From Rhodococcus sp. OK302 (GTDB lineage: Bacteria > Actinomycetota > Actinomycetes > Mycobacteriales > Mycobacteriaceae), in assembly GCF_002245895.1 (NCBI RefSeq), contig NZ_NPJZ01000001.1:3632501-3696500 (forward strand): a stretch of 64,000 bases of DNA. The letters run 5' to 3'. Below the pieces are notes generated by a model that was not told where the DNA came from, searched no databases, and was given only the letters and a program-made list of their open reading frames with translations. The stretch's first letter is position 1, and every line of letters begins with the position of its first letter. Position numbers and translations under genes: made by a program. This document shows positions 9,057 through 16,752 of the stretch, one piece after another.

Positions 9057-9115
9057 TTTGCCGACGGAGGCGGCCGGGTTGCGTTCTGTGGCCCGGCCGC
9101 CTAGCCTCGACTCTC

Positions 9116-9157
9116 ATGAAGCGCATTCTCGTAGTACACCGCCGTAGCGGGGTCTGA
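9116..9157 (+). CDS. Candidate 13-residue leader peptide (Ile-Leu-Val-Val run)
   Basis: ATG to TGA encodes Met-Lys-Arg-Ile-Leu-Val-Val-His-Arg-Arg-Ser-Gly-Val. Four consecutive branched-chain residues followed by a basic stretch resemble leader peptides of branched-chain amino acid attenuators in Actinobacteria. It lies 75 bases before a gene for a LeuA regulatory domain, and its 3' end overlaps the first arm of a hairpin. No strong Shine-Dalgarno precedes it, so it may be leaderless or weakly initiated. Confidence 0.55.
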   Translation: MKRILVVHRRSGV

Positions 9158-9225
9158 ATCGGACCGACCCCCCGCTGCGGGTCGTTGTGCTACCAGTTGG
9201 TCCTCCGCTTCATTCCAGGAAGACC
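9146..9225 (+). promoter_or_regulatory. Candidate ribosome-dependent attenuator sequestering the downstream RBS
   Basis: Several mutually exclusive pairings are visible. The leader-peptide end AGCGGGGTC (9146-9154) can pair with GACCCCCCGCT (9166-9176). CGACCC (9165-9170) can pair with GGGTCG (9179-9184). GGTCCTCC (9199-9206) can pair with GGAAGACC (9218-9225) with one mismatch, which buries the AGGAAG ribosome-binding site of the next gene. GGACC (9161-9165) can instead pair with GGTCC (9199-9203) and free that site. No T-run follows, so control of translation is more likely than a classical terminator. Structures were found by eye, not by folding. Confidence 0.5.
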
Positions 9226-9231
9226 ACGATC

Positions 9232-9714
9232 ATGACTTTCAACTTTGCTTTCGCTTCTGATTCTTCGACCGCCTTCGCTGCCGATCCATTTGCGGCGCGC
9301 CACGGAAAATCCTTGCCGGCCGGCCTGCGTTCCGAATGCTCCGCGATGTCGTGGAATGAATTCGAATCCACGTACGCCGCAATGAACGGCCCGATCCGTC
9401 TCGGCGCGTGGTCAACCGAGAAGATTGCACCCGGCCGTTGGACGTTCGAGGCGACTCTCGGCCTGGGGGAGCGCATTGCCAAAGCCTCCGCCACCGCAAC
9501 CGGCGCGATCTCGGCTATGACGTCGATGCTGTACGACGCGGGAATCTCCCTGGAAATCCTGTCGTTCCATCAACACCAGATCGGCCACCGTACGGCCACA
9601 TTCATCTTCACCGAGTGCAGCGGCCGTCGCAGCTGGGCTATGGGCATCGGTGAGTCCGCGACAGAATCCTCGCTCCGGGCGATGACGTCGGCTGCGAACC
9701 GCTTCTCCCACTGA
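9232..9714 (+). CDS. Standalone LeuA-type allosteric (dimerisation) domain protein
   Basis: The 160-residue protein aligns by eye with the C-terminal regulatory domain of 2-isopropylmalate synthase: Gly-Pro-Ile-Arg-Leu-Gly near residues 53-58, a Gly-Pro/Ala-Ile-Ser-Ala-Met helix, a His-Gln-His segment, and the family ending Trp-Ala-Met-Gly-Ile-Gly followed by SSLRAMTSAANR. The catalytic TIM barrel is absent. In full-length LeuA this domain binds leucine for feedback inhibition, so a free copy could sense leucine or form mixed complexes with LeuA; this is inference. Its RBS (AGGAAG, 9217-9222) lies inside the hairpin described separately. Confidence 0.7.
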   Translation: MTFNFAFASDSSTAFAADPFAARHGKSLPAGLRSECSAMSWNEFESTYAAMNGPIRLGAWSTEKIAPGRWTFEATLGLGERIAKASATATGAISAMTSMLYDAGISLEILSFHQHQIGHRTATFIFTECSGRRSWAMGIGESATESSLRAMTSAANRFSH

Positions 9715-9736
9715 GATACCGGAACATCCAGATACG

Positions 9737-9770
9737 TTGAGGCGGGATCCCGAGAGGGGTCCCGCCTCAA
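9737..9770 (+). terminator. Strong hairpin after the LeuA-domain gene
   Basis: TTGAGGCGGGATCC (9737-9750) and GGGGTCCCGCCTCAA (9756-9770) form a long stem with a short loop, 22 bases after the stop codon at 9714. It is followed by TCTCGTT, a weak T-tract. Confidence 0.7.
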
Positions 9771-9800
9771 TCTCGTTGCGCAATTCTTGACAGGCAACGC

Positions 9801-9836
9801 AAAAGTCCGGAACCCCAATGGGATTCCGGACTTTTG
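9801..9836. terminator. Bidirectional terminator between the LeuA-domain gene and the tRNA cluster
   Basis: AAAAGTCCGGAACCCC (9801-9816) pairs with GGGATTCCGGACTTTT (9821-9836) around a loop of about four bases. The stem is flanked by A and T runs on both sides, so it can stop transcription from the left gene and from the leftward tRNA cluster. Confidence 0.75.
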
Positions 9837-9844
9837 TACTGCCT

Positions 9845-9919
9845 TGGTGCGCGATACTGGGATTGAACCAGTGACCTCTTCCGTGTCAGGGAAGCGCTCT
9901 CCCGCTGAGCTAATCGCGC
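9845..9919 (-). tRNA. tRNA-Val (anticodon GAC), copy 1
   Basis: The minus strand reads a complete cloverleaf: acceptor GCGCGAT/ATCGCGC, D-arm GCTC-AGC-GGGAGAGC, anticodon stem CTTCC/GGAAG with loop CTGACAC (anticodon GAC), T-arm CTGGTTCAATCCCAG. The 3' CCA is encoded at 9845-9847. The body is identical to the copy at 10106-10180. Confidence 0.95.
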
Positions 9920-9937
9920 GGGATCTTGAGAGAAAAA

Positions 9938-10013
9938 TGGAGCGGACGACGGGATTCGAACCCGCGACCCCAACCTTGGCAAGGTTGTGCGCTACCAGCT
10001 GCGCCACGTCCGC
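9938..10013 (-). tRNA. tRNA-Gly (anticodon GCC), copy 1
   Basis: The minus strand reads acceptor GCGGACG/CGTCCGC, anticodon stem AACCT/AGGTT with loop TGCCA (anticodon GCC) and T-arm CGGGTTCGAATCCCG. The CCA end is encoded at 9938-9940. It lies 18 bases upstream of copy 1 of tRNA-Val in the direction of transcription. Confidence 0.95.
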
Positions 10014-10063
10014 ATTTGCAATGAACTCCGTTACCGGCGCTCAGTGCTTGTCTAACCTATCAG

Positions 10064-10103
10064 ACCCGCAAGCGGGTTTTTACCATCAGGCCCGAGGGCC
10101 TGA
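10064..10103. other. Two short hairpins between the tRNA repeats
   Basis: ACCCGC/GCGGGT (10064-10077) is followed by a run of T, and TCAGGCCC/GGGCCTGA (10086-10103) lies directly after the 3' end of the second tRNA-Val. They may act in transcript processing or partial termination between the two Gly-Val units. Confidence 0.4.
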
Positions 10104-10105
10104 CG

Positions 10106-10180
10106 TGGTGCGCGATACTGGGATTGAACCAGTGACCTCTTCCGTGTCAGGGAAGCGCTCTCCCGCTGAGCTAATCGCGC
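10106..10180 (-). tRNA. tRNA-Val (anticodon GAC), copy 2
   Basis: The body and encoded CCA (10106-10108) are identical to the copy at 9845-9919, with anticodon GAC in loop CTGACAC. Its 5' end is only one base away from the 3' end of the tRNA-Cys gene. Confidence 0.95.
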
Positions 10181-10181
10181 G

Positions 10182-10252
10182 AGGTGGAGACGGGAATCGA
10201 ACCCGTGTGCACGGCTTTGCAGGCCGTTGCCTCACCACTCGGCCACTCCACC
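10182..10252 (-). tRNA. tRNA-Cys (anticodon GCA)
   Basis: The minus strand reads acceptor GGTGGAG/CTCCACC, anticodon stem CGGCC-region with loop CTGCAAA (anticodon GCA) and T-arm CGGGTTCGATTCCCG. The 3' CCA is not encoded and must be added by the CCA-adding enzyme. One base separates it from the following tRNA-Val. Confidence 0.93.
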
Positions 10253-10277
10253 GTAAAAGGTTGAGTCACACCTCTCG

Positions 10278-10350
10278 AGCGGACGACGGGATTCGAACCC
10301 GCGACCCCAACCTTGGCAAGGTTGTGCGCTACCAGCTGCGCCACGTCCGC
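10278..10350 (-). tRNA. tRNA-Gly (anticodon GCC), copy 2
   Basis: The body is identical to copy 1 at 9938-10013, with acceptor GCGGACG/CGTCCGC and anticodon GCC. Unlike copy 1, it does not encode the CCA end. It is the first tRNA of the leftward cluster. Confidence 0.95.
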
Positions 10351-10636
10351 ATTGCACCGTGTTGCTTGGGGAGCGGGTTGCTCTCCTCGGTGCGTTGAAA
10401 ACATTAGCCGACGGCATCCGAAACATACAAATCACCAGTTCAGAGGCAATTTTGAGTACGAAATGAAGCAAAATGCTGTCCTGAACGTGCCGCAGAGCCC
10501 GAATGTCGAAGTCTTGAATCGGAGAATTTGAGCCGGAATGCCGCCGAAGTGAATGACAACCCGGTGATTCGTATTCATCGCTGGGTCGTGTTAATGTTCC
10601 AACTCGTTCGAGCGCATGCGTTCGGATGCTTCAAAA
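10351..10636. other. Intergenic region between leftward and rightward tRNA genes
   Basis: This 286-base stretch separates the leftward tRNA cluster from the rightward tRNA-Val(CAC). It must hold the promoters of both. I see no convincing protein-coding frame and no clear consensus hexamers; it is visibly richer in A and T than its surroundings. Confidence 0.5.
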
Positions 10637-10708
10637 GGTCCCGTGGCTCAGTGGAAGAGCGTCCCGTTCACACCGGGAAGGTCGCTGGTTCGATCCCAGC
10701 CGGGACCA
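10637..10708 (+). tRNA. tRNA-Val (anticodon CAC)
   Basis: Acceptor GGTCCCG/CGGGACC, anticodon stem TCCCG/CGGGA with loop TTCACAC (anticodon CAC) and T-arm GCTGGTTCGATCCCAGC form a complete cloverleaf on the plus strand. The CCA end is not encoded. It reads GTG codons, and the hairpin at 10718 ends its transcript. Confidence 0.95.
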
Positions 10709-10717
10709 CAGGAAGAC

Positions 10718-10753
10718 ACTGAAGGCGTTCCCGATTACGGGGACGCCTTCAGT
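10718..10753 (+). terminator. Terminator hairpin after tRNA-Val(CAC)
   Basis: ACTGAAGGCGTTCCC (10718-10732) pairs with GGGGACGCCTTCAGT (10739-10753), a long, nearly perfect stem starting 10 bases after the tRNA. A T-tract is lacking, as is common in Actinobacteria. Confidence 0.7.
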
Positions 10754-10848
10754 CGTCTCCGGGTGTTCTTTCGACTGCGAGCCGCGGTGGACGTTTCGGT
10801 AGCCTGGTTGCTGACACACACATACGTGACGGAAATAGGTGAGGGACG

Positions 10849-11301
10849 TTGAGTACCGAAGAGGTCGACACTCACGTCGACGATTCCGATCTGTCGCCGT
10901 TCCGGGAAGCCGAGTCTCGCTGGCATCGGTGGCGAGCGCATATCGCAGCTCGTCCCAGTTTGAACCTCCCGTACCGAATCGGCGTGGGAGTCATCGGCCT
11001 GATCGTGCTCGCCGTCGGCGTCGTCACCATTCCGTACCCGGGGCCGGGCTGGCTCATAGTCTTTGCCGGCCTCGGAATACTCGCGTCGGAGTTCGCCTGG
11101 GCCCACAGGCTCCTGCATTTCGCCAAAGCGCGCTACGACCGATTCATGACGTGGTTCGGCACGCAGTCGTTGATCGTCAAGGGTCTGGGTGTTTTGTTCA
11201 CCACCGTGGTCGTGATGGCGACTCTGTGGGTTCTCGGCACCTTCCACCTGCTCGGAACGTGGGTCGGTCTGGACTACTCGTGGCTCGAGTCACCTCTCTG
11301 A
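10849..11301 (+). CDS. PGPGW-motif membrane protein (TIGR02611 type)
   Basis: The 150-residue protein has a hydrophilic N-terminus, a first helix (IGVGVIGLIVLAVGVVTI), then the diagnostic Pro-Gly-Pro-Gly-Trp motif leading into a second helix (LIVFAGLGILASEFAWA), and a third hydrophobic segment near the C-terminus. It matches the actinobacterial TIGR02611/PGPGW small membrane proteins of unknown function. The start is the TTG at 10849 behind GAGGGA. It is the first protein gene before thrS. Confidence 0.8.
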   Translation: MSTEEVDTHVDDSDLSPFREAESRWHRWRAHIAARPSLNLPYRIGVGVIGLIVLAVGVVTIPYPGPGWLIVFAGLGILASEFAWAHRLLHFAKARYDRFMTWFGTQSLIVKGLGVLFTTVVVMATLWVLGTFHLLGTWVGLDYSWLESPL

Positions 11302-11330
11302 TGTGAAAGTCGCTTGTTAACTTCACTCGG

Positions 11331-11360
11331 TTGACTCGCCGGTACGGCGGGGCCGATAAC
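11331..11360 (+). promoter_or_regulatory. Candidate sigma-70-type promoter of the thrS operon
   Basis: TTGACT (11331-11336) is separated by 18 bases from GATAAC (11355-11360), about 75 bases before the thrS start. I see no T-box features in the leader. Confidence 0.5.
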
Positions 11361-11433
11361 ATGATCGTGCGTGCGTCCTCATCGAGCGATACGCACGTCT
11401 TACTTGCCGCAAATACATTAGGAGCACATCGCC

Positions 11434-13491
11434 GTGACCAGTCCCGCGCCAGAGCACTCAGCCGCCCCACTTCGGGTGCCCGCGGGGACGACCGCCGGGA
11501 CAGCGGTACGTGAAGCAGGATTCCCCACCAAGGGCCCGGACGTCATCGTTGTTGTTCGTGACAGCGAAGGCACGCTCAAGGACCTTTCGTGGACTCCTGA
11601 CGTCGATGCCCTGGTCGAACCGGTTGCCGCGTCCACCGAGGACGGCCGCAGCGTTATCCGCCACTCGGCTGCTCACGTTCTGGCACAGGCAGTGCAGAAG
11701 GAATTCCCCGATGCGAAGCTGGGCATCGGCCCGCCGATCACCGACGGCTTCTACTACGACTTCGCAGTCGAGCGTCCGTTCACCCCGGAAGATCTGACCA
11801 AGCTCGAAAAGCGGATGAAGCAGATCATCAAGGGATCGCAGCGATTCTCGCGTCGTGTTGTCGACTCGATCGAGGACGCGCAGGCCGAGCTGGCGAACGA
11901 GCCGTTCAAGCTCGAGCTCATCAACGACAAGTCCGGCATCGACGATCCCGAGGTCATGGAGGTGGGCGGCAACGAGCTGACCATTTACGACAACCTCGAT
12001 CCGCGTACCGGTGACACCATCTGGTCCGATCTGTGCCGTGGTCCGCACATCCCGACCACCAAGCACATCCCGGCTTTCAAGCTGACCCGCAGTTCCGCTG
12101 CCTACTGGCGCGGCAACCAGGACAACGCTGATCTCCAGCGTGTCTACGGCACCGCCTGGGAGTCCACCGAGGCGCAGGATCAGTACCTCGAGCTCCTCGC
12201 CGAGGCCGAGCGTCGTGACCACCGCAAGCTCGGTACCGAGCTTGATCTCTTCAGCTTCCCTGACGAGTTGGGTTCCGGCCTACCGGTCTTCCACCCCAAG
12301 GGCGGCATCATCCGCACCGAGATGGAGAACTACTCACGTAGCCGCCATATCGAGGCCGGCTACGAGTTCGTCAACACCCCGCACATCACCAAGGGACACC
12401 TGTACGAGGTTTCCGGTCACCTGGACTGGTACAAGGACGGAATGTTCCCGGCGATGCACGTCGACGAGGAATTGAACGAGGACGGCACCGTGCGCAAGCC
12501 GGGCCAGGATTACTACCTCAAGCCGATGAACTGCCCGATGCACAACCTGATCTTCCGTGCGCGTGGCCGCTCGTACCGCGAATTGCCGTTGCGGCTCTTC
12601 GAATTCGGTTCCGTGTACCGCTACGAGAAGTCCGGTGTCATTCACGGTCTGACTCGCGTGCGCGGCATGACTCAGGACGACGCCCACATCTACTGCACCC
12701 GTGAGCAGATGCGCGACGAGCTCACCACCACACTGCAGTTCGTTCTCGCACTGCTCAAGGACTACGGTCTCGACGACTTCTACCTCGAGCTGTCCACCAA
12801 GAACCCGGACAAGTTCGTCGGCAGCGACGAGGTTTGGGAAGAAGCAACCGCGACACTGGCCGAGGTCGGCGAGGCTTCCGGTTTGACGTTGGTTCCGGAC
12901 CCGGGCGGAGCTGCGTTCTACGGCCCCAAGATCTCGGTTCAGGTCAAGGACGCGCTCGGACGCACCTGGCAGATGTCCACCATTCAGCTCGACTTCAACT
13001 TGCCGGAGCGATTCGACCTCGAATACACCGGCAATGACGGCGTCAAGACCCGTCCGGTCATGATTCACCGTGCGCTGTTCGGCTCGATCGAGCGGTTCTT
13101 CGGTGTGCTGACCGAGCATTACGCCGGTGCTTTCCCAGCATGGCTGGCTCCCGTTCAGGTTGTCGGAATCCCGGTGGCCGAGGCCTTCGCCGATCATCTT
13201 TTCGACGTCACCAAGAAGCTCAAGTCGGCCGGCGTGCGCGCCGAGGTCGATTTCAGCGACGACCGGATGCAGAAGAAGATCCGCAACCACACCACGCAGA
13301 AGGTTCCGTTCATGCTCCTCGCGGGCGAGCGTGACGTGGAAGCCGGCGCTGTCAGCTTCCGTTTCCGCGACGGCACCCAGATCAACGGCATCCCCGTCGA
13401 CGACGCAGTTCGAATCATCACCGAATGGATCGCGCGCCGCGAAAATGCTTCTCCGACTGCCGAACTGGTGCAGCCAAGTGTGGCGCCATGA
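11434..13491 (+). CDS. thrS: Threonyl-tRNA synthetase
   Basis: This class II aminoacyl-tRNA synthetase of 685 residues charges tRNA-Thr. In order it has an N-terminal TGS domain, the [11 protein letters not shown] second-additional-domain motif for editing, the catalytic core with [10 protein letters not shown] (zinc-binding Cys) and the motif 2 region [31 protein letters not shown], motif 3 [15 protein letters not shown], and a C-terminal anticodon-binding domain ending in an actinobacterial extension. The start is the GTG behind TTAGGAG. It overlaps the following HIT gene by four bases, as in M. tuberculosis. Confidence 0.97.
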   Translation: MTSPAPEHSAAPLRVPAGTTAGTAVREAGFPTKGPDVIVVVRDSEGTLKDLSWTPDVDALVEPVAASTEDGRSVIRHSAAHVLAQAVQKEFPDAKLGIGPPITDGFYYDFAVERPFTPEDLTKLEKRMKQIIKGSQRFSRRVVDSIEDAQAELANEPFKLELINDKSGIDDPEVMEVGGNELTIYDNLDPRTGDTIWSDLCRGPHIPTTKHIPAFKLTRSSAAYWRGNQDNADLQRVYGTAWESTEAQDQYLELLAEAERRDHRKLGTELDLFSFPDELGSGLPVFHPKGGIIRTEMENYSRSRHIEAGYEFVNTPHITKGHLYEVSGHLDWYKDGMFPAMHVDEELNEDGTVRKPGQDYYLKPMNCPMHNLIFRARGRSYRELPLRLFEFGSVYRYEKSGVIHGLTRVRGMTQDDAHIYCTREQMRDELTTTLQFVLALLKDYGLDDFYLELSTKNPDKFVGSDEVWEEATATLAEVGEASGLTLVPDPGGAAFYGPKISVQVKDALGRTWQMSTIQLDFNLPERFDLEYTGNDGVKTRPVMIHRALFGSIERFFGVLTEHYAGAFPAWLAPVQVVGIPVAEAFADHLFDVTKKLKSAGVRAEVDFSDDRMQKKIRNHTTQKVPFMLLAGERDVEAGAVSFRFRDGTQINGIPVDDAVRIITEWIARRENASPTAELVQPSVAP

Positions 13492-14042
13492 CAACGCCGG
13501 ATGACGATGGCCCGGGTTCGTTGATCGACCACGGCGTCGGCGATCCCGATCATCTGCAGCGCATTTGGTCGCCGCACCGCATGTCTTACATCGCGGAGGC
13601 GCCTAAGACGCCGGGCGTACCCAACGAGCCGTTCATCGAGATTCCCAAGATGGCCGACGAAGAGGGTTTGATCGTCGCGCGAGGCGAATACGTGTATGCG
13701 GTACTGAACCTGTACCCGTACAACCCCGGCCACCTGATGGTGGTTCCGTACCGCAAGGTCGCAGCACTCGAGGATTTGACGCCGGAGGAAAGCGCCGAGT
13801 TGATGGCCTTCACCCAGCAGGCGCTGCGTGTGATCAAGCGGGTGTCCAACCCGCATGGTTTCAACGTCGGCCTCAACCTCGGTGCCGCGGCCGGTGGCTC
13901 GCTGGCCGAGCATCTGCATCAGCATGTGGTTCCTCGCTGGGGCGGCGACGCCAACTTCATCACCGTTCTGAGTGGTGTGAAGGTCATGCCGCAGCTGTTG
14001 CGTGACACCCGAGGGCTACTGGCGCGGGCCTGGAATGACTGA
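13488..14042 (+). CDS. HIT-domain protein, probable AP4A phosphorylase
   Basis: The ATG overlaps the thrS stop (ATGA) and gives a 184-residue protein. It carries the histidine triad as [10 protein letters not shown] near residues 143-152 and the family block [16 protein letters not shown]. The M. tuberculosis orthologue in the same position, Rv2613c, is described as a diadenosine tetraphosphate phosphorylase. By homology and conserved context this gene should cleave dinucleoside polyphosphates, which aminoacyl-tRNA synthetases make as side products. Confidence 0.9.
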   Translation: MTTPDDDGPGSLIDHGVGDPDHLQRIWSPHRMSYIAEAPKTPGVPNEPFIEIPKMADEEGLIVARGEYVYAVLNLYPYNPGHLMVVPYRKVAALEDLTPEESAELMAFTQQALRVIKRVSNPHGFNVGLNLGAAAGGSLAEHLHQHVVPRWGGDANFITVLSGVKVMPQLLRDTRGLLARAWND

Positions 14043-14069
14043 CAATTTGTCGCAAGAAGGGGTTGTTCG

Positions 14070-14729
14070 GTGCTGAGTATCTTCGGACGCGCATCGGTGT
14101 CCAAGGTAACGGCACCGATGGGTCAAGCGCTGATCAAGACCGGTTTGACTCCCGATGCCGTGACAATCATCGGAACGGTCGCGACGGTTGCCGGTGCGGT
14201 GACGCTGTTCCCGTCCGGGCACTTGTTCTGGGGAACTATCTTCATCTGGTTCTTTGTCATGTTCGACATGTTGGACGGTGCGATGGCCCGTGCGCGTGGC
14301 GGCGGAACGCGTTACGGCGCGGTTCTCGACGCCACGTGTGACCGAGTTGCCGATGGCGCGATCTTCGCTGGCTTGGCGTGGTGGGCGGTGTACCACGAAA
14401 ACAACAAATGGCTGTTGGTGGCGACGCTCATCTGCCTCGTCACGTCGCAGGTCATTTCCTACGCGAAGGCTCGCGCCGAAGCGAGTGGACTGACCGCCGA
14501 CGGCGGCTGGATCGAGCGTCCGGACCGGCTGGTCATCGTGCTCGCGGGTGCCGGTCTCACGGGACTCGGATTGCCCTGGGCAATCCACATCGCCATGTGG
14601 GTTCTCGCTGCGGGCAGTATCGTGACAGTTTTCCAACGGGTGCTCGCGGTGCGAAATTCGCCGGGAGCTCGGGAGCTTCTGCCGATCACACCGCCGACAC
14701 CCAAGACTGAAGGTGAGTCCGACAAGTGA
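14070..14729 (+). CDS. pgsA1: Phosphatidylinositol phosphate synthase (CDP-alcohol phosphotransferase)
   Basis: The 219-residue membrane protein has the CDP-alcohol phosphotransferase motif D-G-x2-A-R-x8-G-x3-D-x3-D, seen as Leu-Asp-Gly-Ala-Met-Ala-Arg through Gly-Ala-Val-Leu-Asp-Ala-Thr-Cys-Asp near residues 68-91. Actinobacterial enzymes in this position join CDP-diacylglycerol and inositol 1-phosphate to form phosphatidylinositol phosphate, the first step toward PIMs and lipoarabinomannan. The start is a GTG behind AAGAAGGGG. It overlaps the acyltransferase gene by four bases. Confidence 0.92.
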   Translation: MLSIFGRASVSKVTAPMGQALIKTGLTPDAVTIIGTVATVAGAVTLFPSGHLFWGTIFIWFFVMFDMLDGAMARARGGGTRYGAVLDATCDRVADGAIFAGLAWWAVYHENNKWLLVATLICLVTSQVISYAKARAEASGLTADGGWIERPDRLVIVLAGAGLTGLGLPWAIHIAMWVLAAGSIVTVFQRVLAVRNSPGARELLPITPPTPKTEGESDK

Positions 14730-15628
14730 GTGTTGCCGAGCGCGCTACTGATCTGGGTTACGCCGCCGGTTGGCGTCTGGTTCGCAGTCTTCCGGAGTCG
14801 GTGGCAGTCAAGCTTTTTGACGCCGGCGCTGATTTTGCGGTCCGCAAGGGTGGACCGGAACAGTTGCGTCGTAACTTGGCGCGCGTGCTCGGCACAACTC
14901 CCGAGAATGTCCCGGATCAGTTGATCAAGGACTCGATGCGCTCGTACGCACGGTATTGGCGTGAGGCTTTCCGTCTACCCTCGATGGATTTGGTGGAGAC
15001 GGGTAAGGCACTGGATTCGCTCATCGAGGGGCAGGAATACCTTGACGCCGCGATGGCCGCCGGCAACGGCGCCATTCTGGCCTTGCCGCACAGCGGAAAC
15101 TGGGACATGGCGGGGGTGTGGTGCGCCCAGCACTGGAACGGTTTCTCTACCGTCGCAGAACGTTTGAAGCCGGAATCGCTGTATCAACGATTTGTCGATT
15201 ACCGCGAGAGTCTCGGTTTCGAGGTGTTTCCGCTCAGTGGTGGCGAGCAGCCGCCGATTGTGGAGCTCTCGAAGCGGTTGCGGGACAATCGGATCGTCTG
15301 CCTGCTCGGTGAGCGGGACCTGGCGAAGCACGGTGTGCCCGTCAATTTCTTCGGTGAACCGACCCGGATGCCGGCGGGTCCGGCAAAATTGGCCATCGAC
15401 ACCGGTGCCCATCTACTTCCCGTGCACTGCTGGTTCACGCCCGACGGTTGGGGATTCAAGGTCGATCCGCCCATCGACGTGTCCGGCGGAGTCGGCCCGG
15501 CTACTCAGGCGCTCGCAGACCAGTTTGCGATCAATATTGCGGCCCACCCGGCGGATTGGCACATGCTGCAACCGCTCTGGCGTTCCGACCTCTCCGAATC
15601 GCGGCTCGCCCGCATGGAGGGTGAATGA
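14726..15628 (+). CDS. patA: Phosphatidylinositol mannoside acyltransferase (PatA-like)
   Basis: This 300-residue lysophospholipid/HtrB-type acyltransferase has the His-x4-Asp motif as His-Ser-Gly-Asn-Trp-Asp near residue 118, and a second conserved Leu-Leu-Gly-Glu-Arg-Asp-Leu block. It is the orthologue by position of Rv2611c (PatA), which acylates the mannose of PIM at the inner leaflet. The GTG start overlaps the pgsA1 stop, and its own stop overlaps pimA, so the pathway enzymes are translationally coupled. Confidence 0.92.
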   Translation: MSVAERATDLGYAAGWRLVRSLPESVAVKLFDAGADFAVRKGGPEQLRRNLARVLGTTPENVPDQLIKDSMRSYARYWREAFRLPSMDLVETGKALDSLIEGQEYLDAAMAAGNGAILALPHSGNWDMAGVWCAQHWNGFSTVAERLKPESLYQRFVDYRESLGFEVFPLSGGEQPPIVELSKRLRDNRIVCLLGERDLAKHGVPVNFFGEPTRMPAGPAKLAIDTGAHLLPVHCWFTPDGWGFKVDPPIDVSGGVGPATQALADQFAINIAAHPADWHMLQPLWRSDLSESRLARMEGE

Positions 15629-16752
15629 AAATCGGCATGATCTGCCCGTATTCGTTCGACGTGCCCGGTGGGGTGCAGGCGCACGTGGTGGACCTGGCCG
15701 AGGTTCTGATCGAACGTGGCCACAAGGTGAGCGTCCTGGCGCCGTCGTCGGACGACGACGAACTGCCGGACTTCGTCGTCTCCGCCGGTAAGGCCGTCGC
15801 GATTCCGTACAACGGTTCGGTCGCTCGTTTGTCCTTCGGTCCTACAGCCAATGCGCGCCTGCGTAAGTTCATTGCCGACGGTGACTTCGACGTCCTGCAC
15901 ATTCATGAACCGAACGCACCCAGCTTGTCGATGCTGGCGTTGCGTATCGCCGAAGGGCCCATCGTCGCCACGTTCCACACGTCGACGACAAAATCATTGG
16001 CCCTGAGTACCTTTCAAGGTGTTCTGGCGCCGTATCTGGAAAAGATCAGCGGACGCATCGCAGTCTCGGAGTTGGCGCGTCGGTGGCAGGTCGAATCTCT
16101 CGGATCCGACGCGGTGGAGATCCCGAACGGTGTCGACGTTTCCGCGTTTGCCGACGCGGCACTCCTACCGGGTTATCCGCGCGAGGGTGGGACGGTCCTG
16201 TTTCTGGGTCGCTACGACGAACCACGCAAGGGGATGGACGTGCTGCTCGGCGCATTGCCGGCGCTGGTCGAGCGCTATCCCGGCCTCGAAGTCATTGTGG
16301 TGGGGCGCGGGGACGAGGAAAAACTCCGCAAGGATGCGGGTAAGTACTTCAAGCATTTGCGTCTCCTCGGCCAGGTCAGTGACGAGGAGAAGGCGTCGGC
16401 GCTACGTAGCGCCGATGTGTACTGCGCACCGAACCTGGGTGGGGAGAGCTTCGGAATTGTGTTGGTCGAGGCAATGGCCGCCGGTACTGCCGTAGTAGCC
16501 AGCGAACTCGACGCATTCCGCCGGGTACTGCGTGACGGCCAAGCCGGGTTGTTGGTTCCGATCGGGAATTCCGATGCCCTGGCTGAGGCGATCGACTCGG
16601 TTCTCGGTGATCCGGACCGGCGGCGGGCATTGGTCAATACGGCGACCGCTGTTGTAGCCGAATATGACTGGCCGGTTGTTGCGGAGCAGATTCTTCGTGT
16701 GTACGAGACAGTGACAGTGGGCGGCAGCGGCGTGCGTGTGGTGGGATCGTGA
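15625..16752 (+). CDS. pimA: Phosphatidyl-myo-inositol mannosyltransferase PimA
   Basis: This 375-residue GT4 enzyme transfers the first mannose from GDP-mannose to phosphatidylinositol. The N-terminal Rossmann domain opens with Met-Ile-Cys-Pro-Tyr-Ser-Phe-Asp-Val-Pro-Gly-Gly-Val-Gln. The donor-binding C-terminal domain has FLGRYDEPRKGMDVLL and the E-x7-E block GGESFGIVLVEAMAAG. The protein lacks membrane helices, consistent with a peripheral enzyme acting on the inner leaflet. The four-base overlaps on both sides match the conserved PIM operon. Confidence 0.95.
   Translation: MKIGMICPYSFDVPGGVQAHVVDLAEVLIERGHKVSVLAPSSDDDELPDFVVSAGKAVAIPYNGSVARLSFGPTANARLRKFIADGDFDVLHIHEPNAPSLSMLALRIAEGPIVATFHTSTTKSLALSTFQGVLAPYLEKISGRIAVSELARRWQVESLGSDAVEIPNGVDVSAFADAALLPGYPREGGTVLFLGRYDEPRKGMDVLLGALPALVERYPGLEVIVVGRGDEEKLRKDAGKYFKHLRLLGQVSDEEKASALRSADVYCAPNLGGESFGIVLVEAMAAGTAVVASELDAFRRVLRDGQAGLLVPIGNSDALAEAIDSVLGDPDRRRALVNTATAVVAEYDWPVVAEQILRVYETVTVGGSGVRVVGS

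Noticed and set aside
9737..10103. CRISPR-like array suggested by repeated blocks around 9.8-10.35 kb
   Set aside because: The repeats are duplicated tRNA genes and terminator hairpins, not short regular repeats with spacers.
11302..11433. T-box riboswitch in the thrS leader
   Set aside because: The 130 bases lack the conserved T-box sequence and specifier stem, and hold an ordinary -35/-10 pair.
11458..13494. Long minus-strand open frames opposite thrS
   Set aside because: They are antisense shadows of a well-defined synthetase gene, caused by high GC in codon position three.
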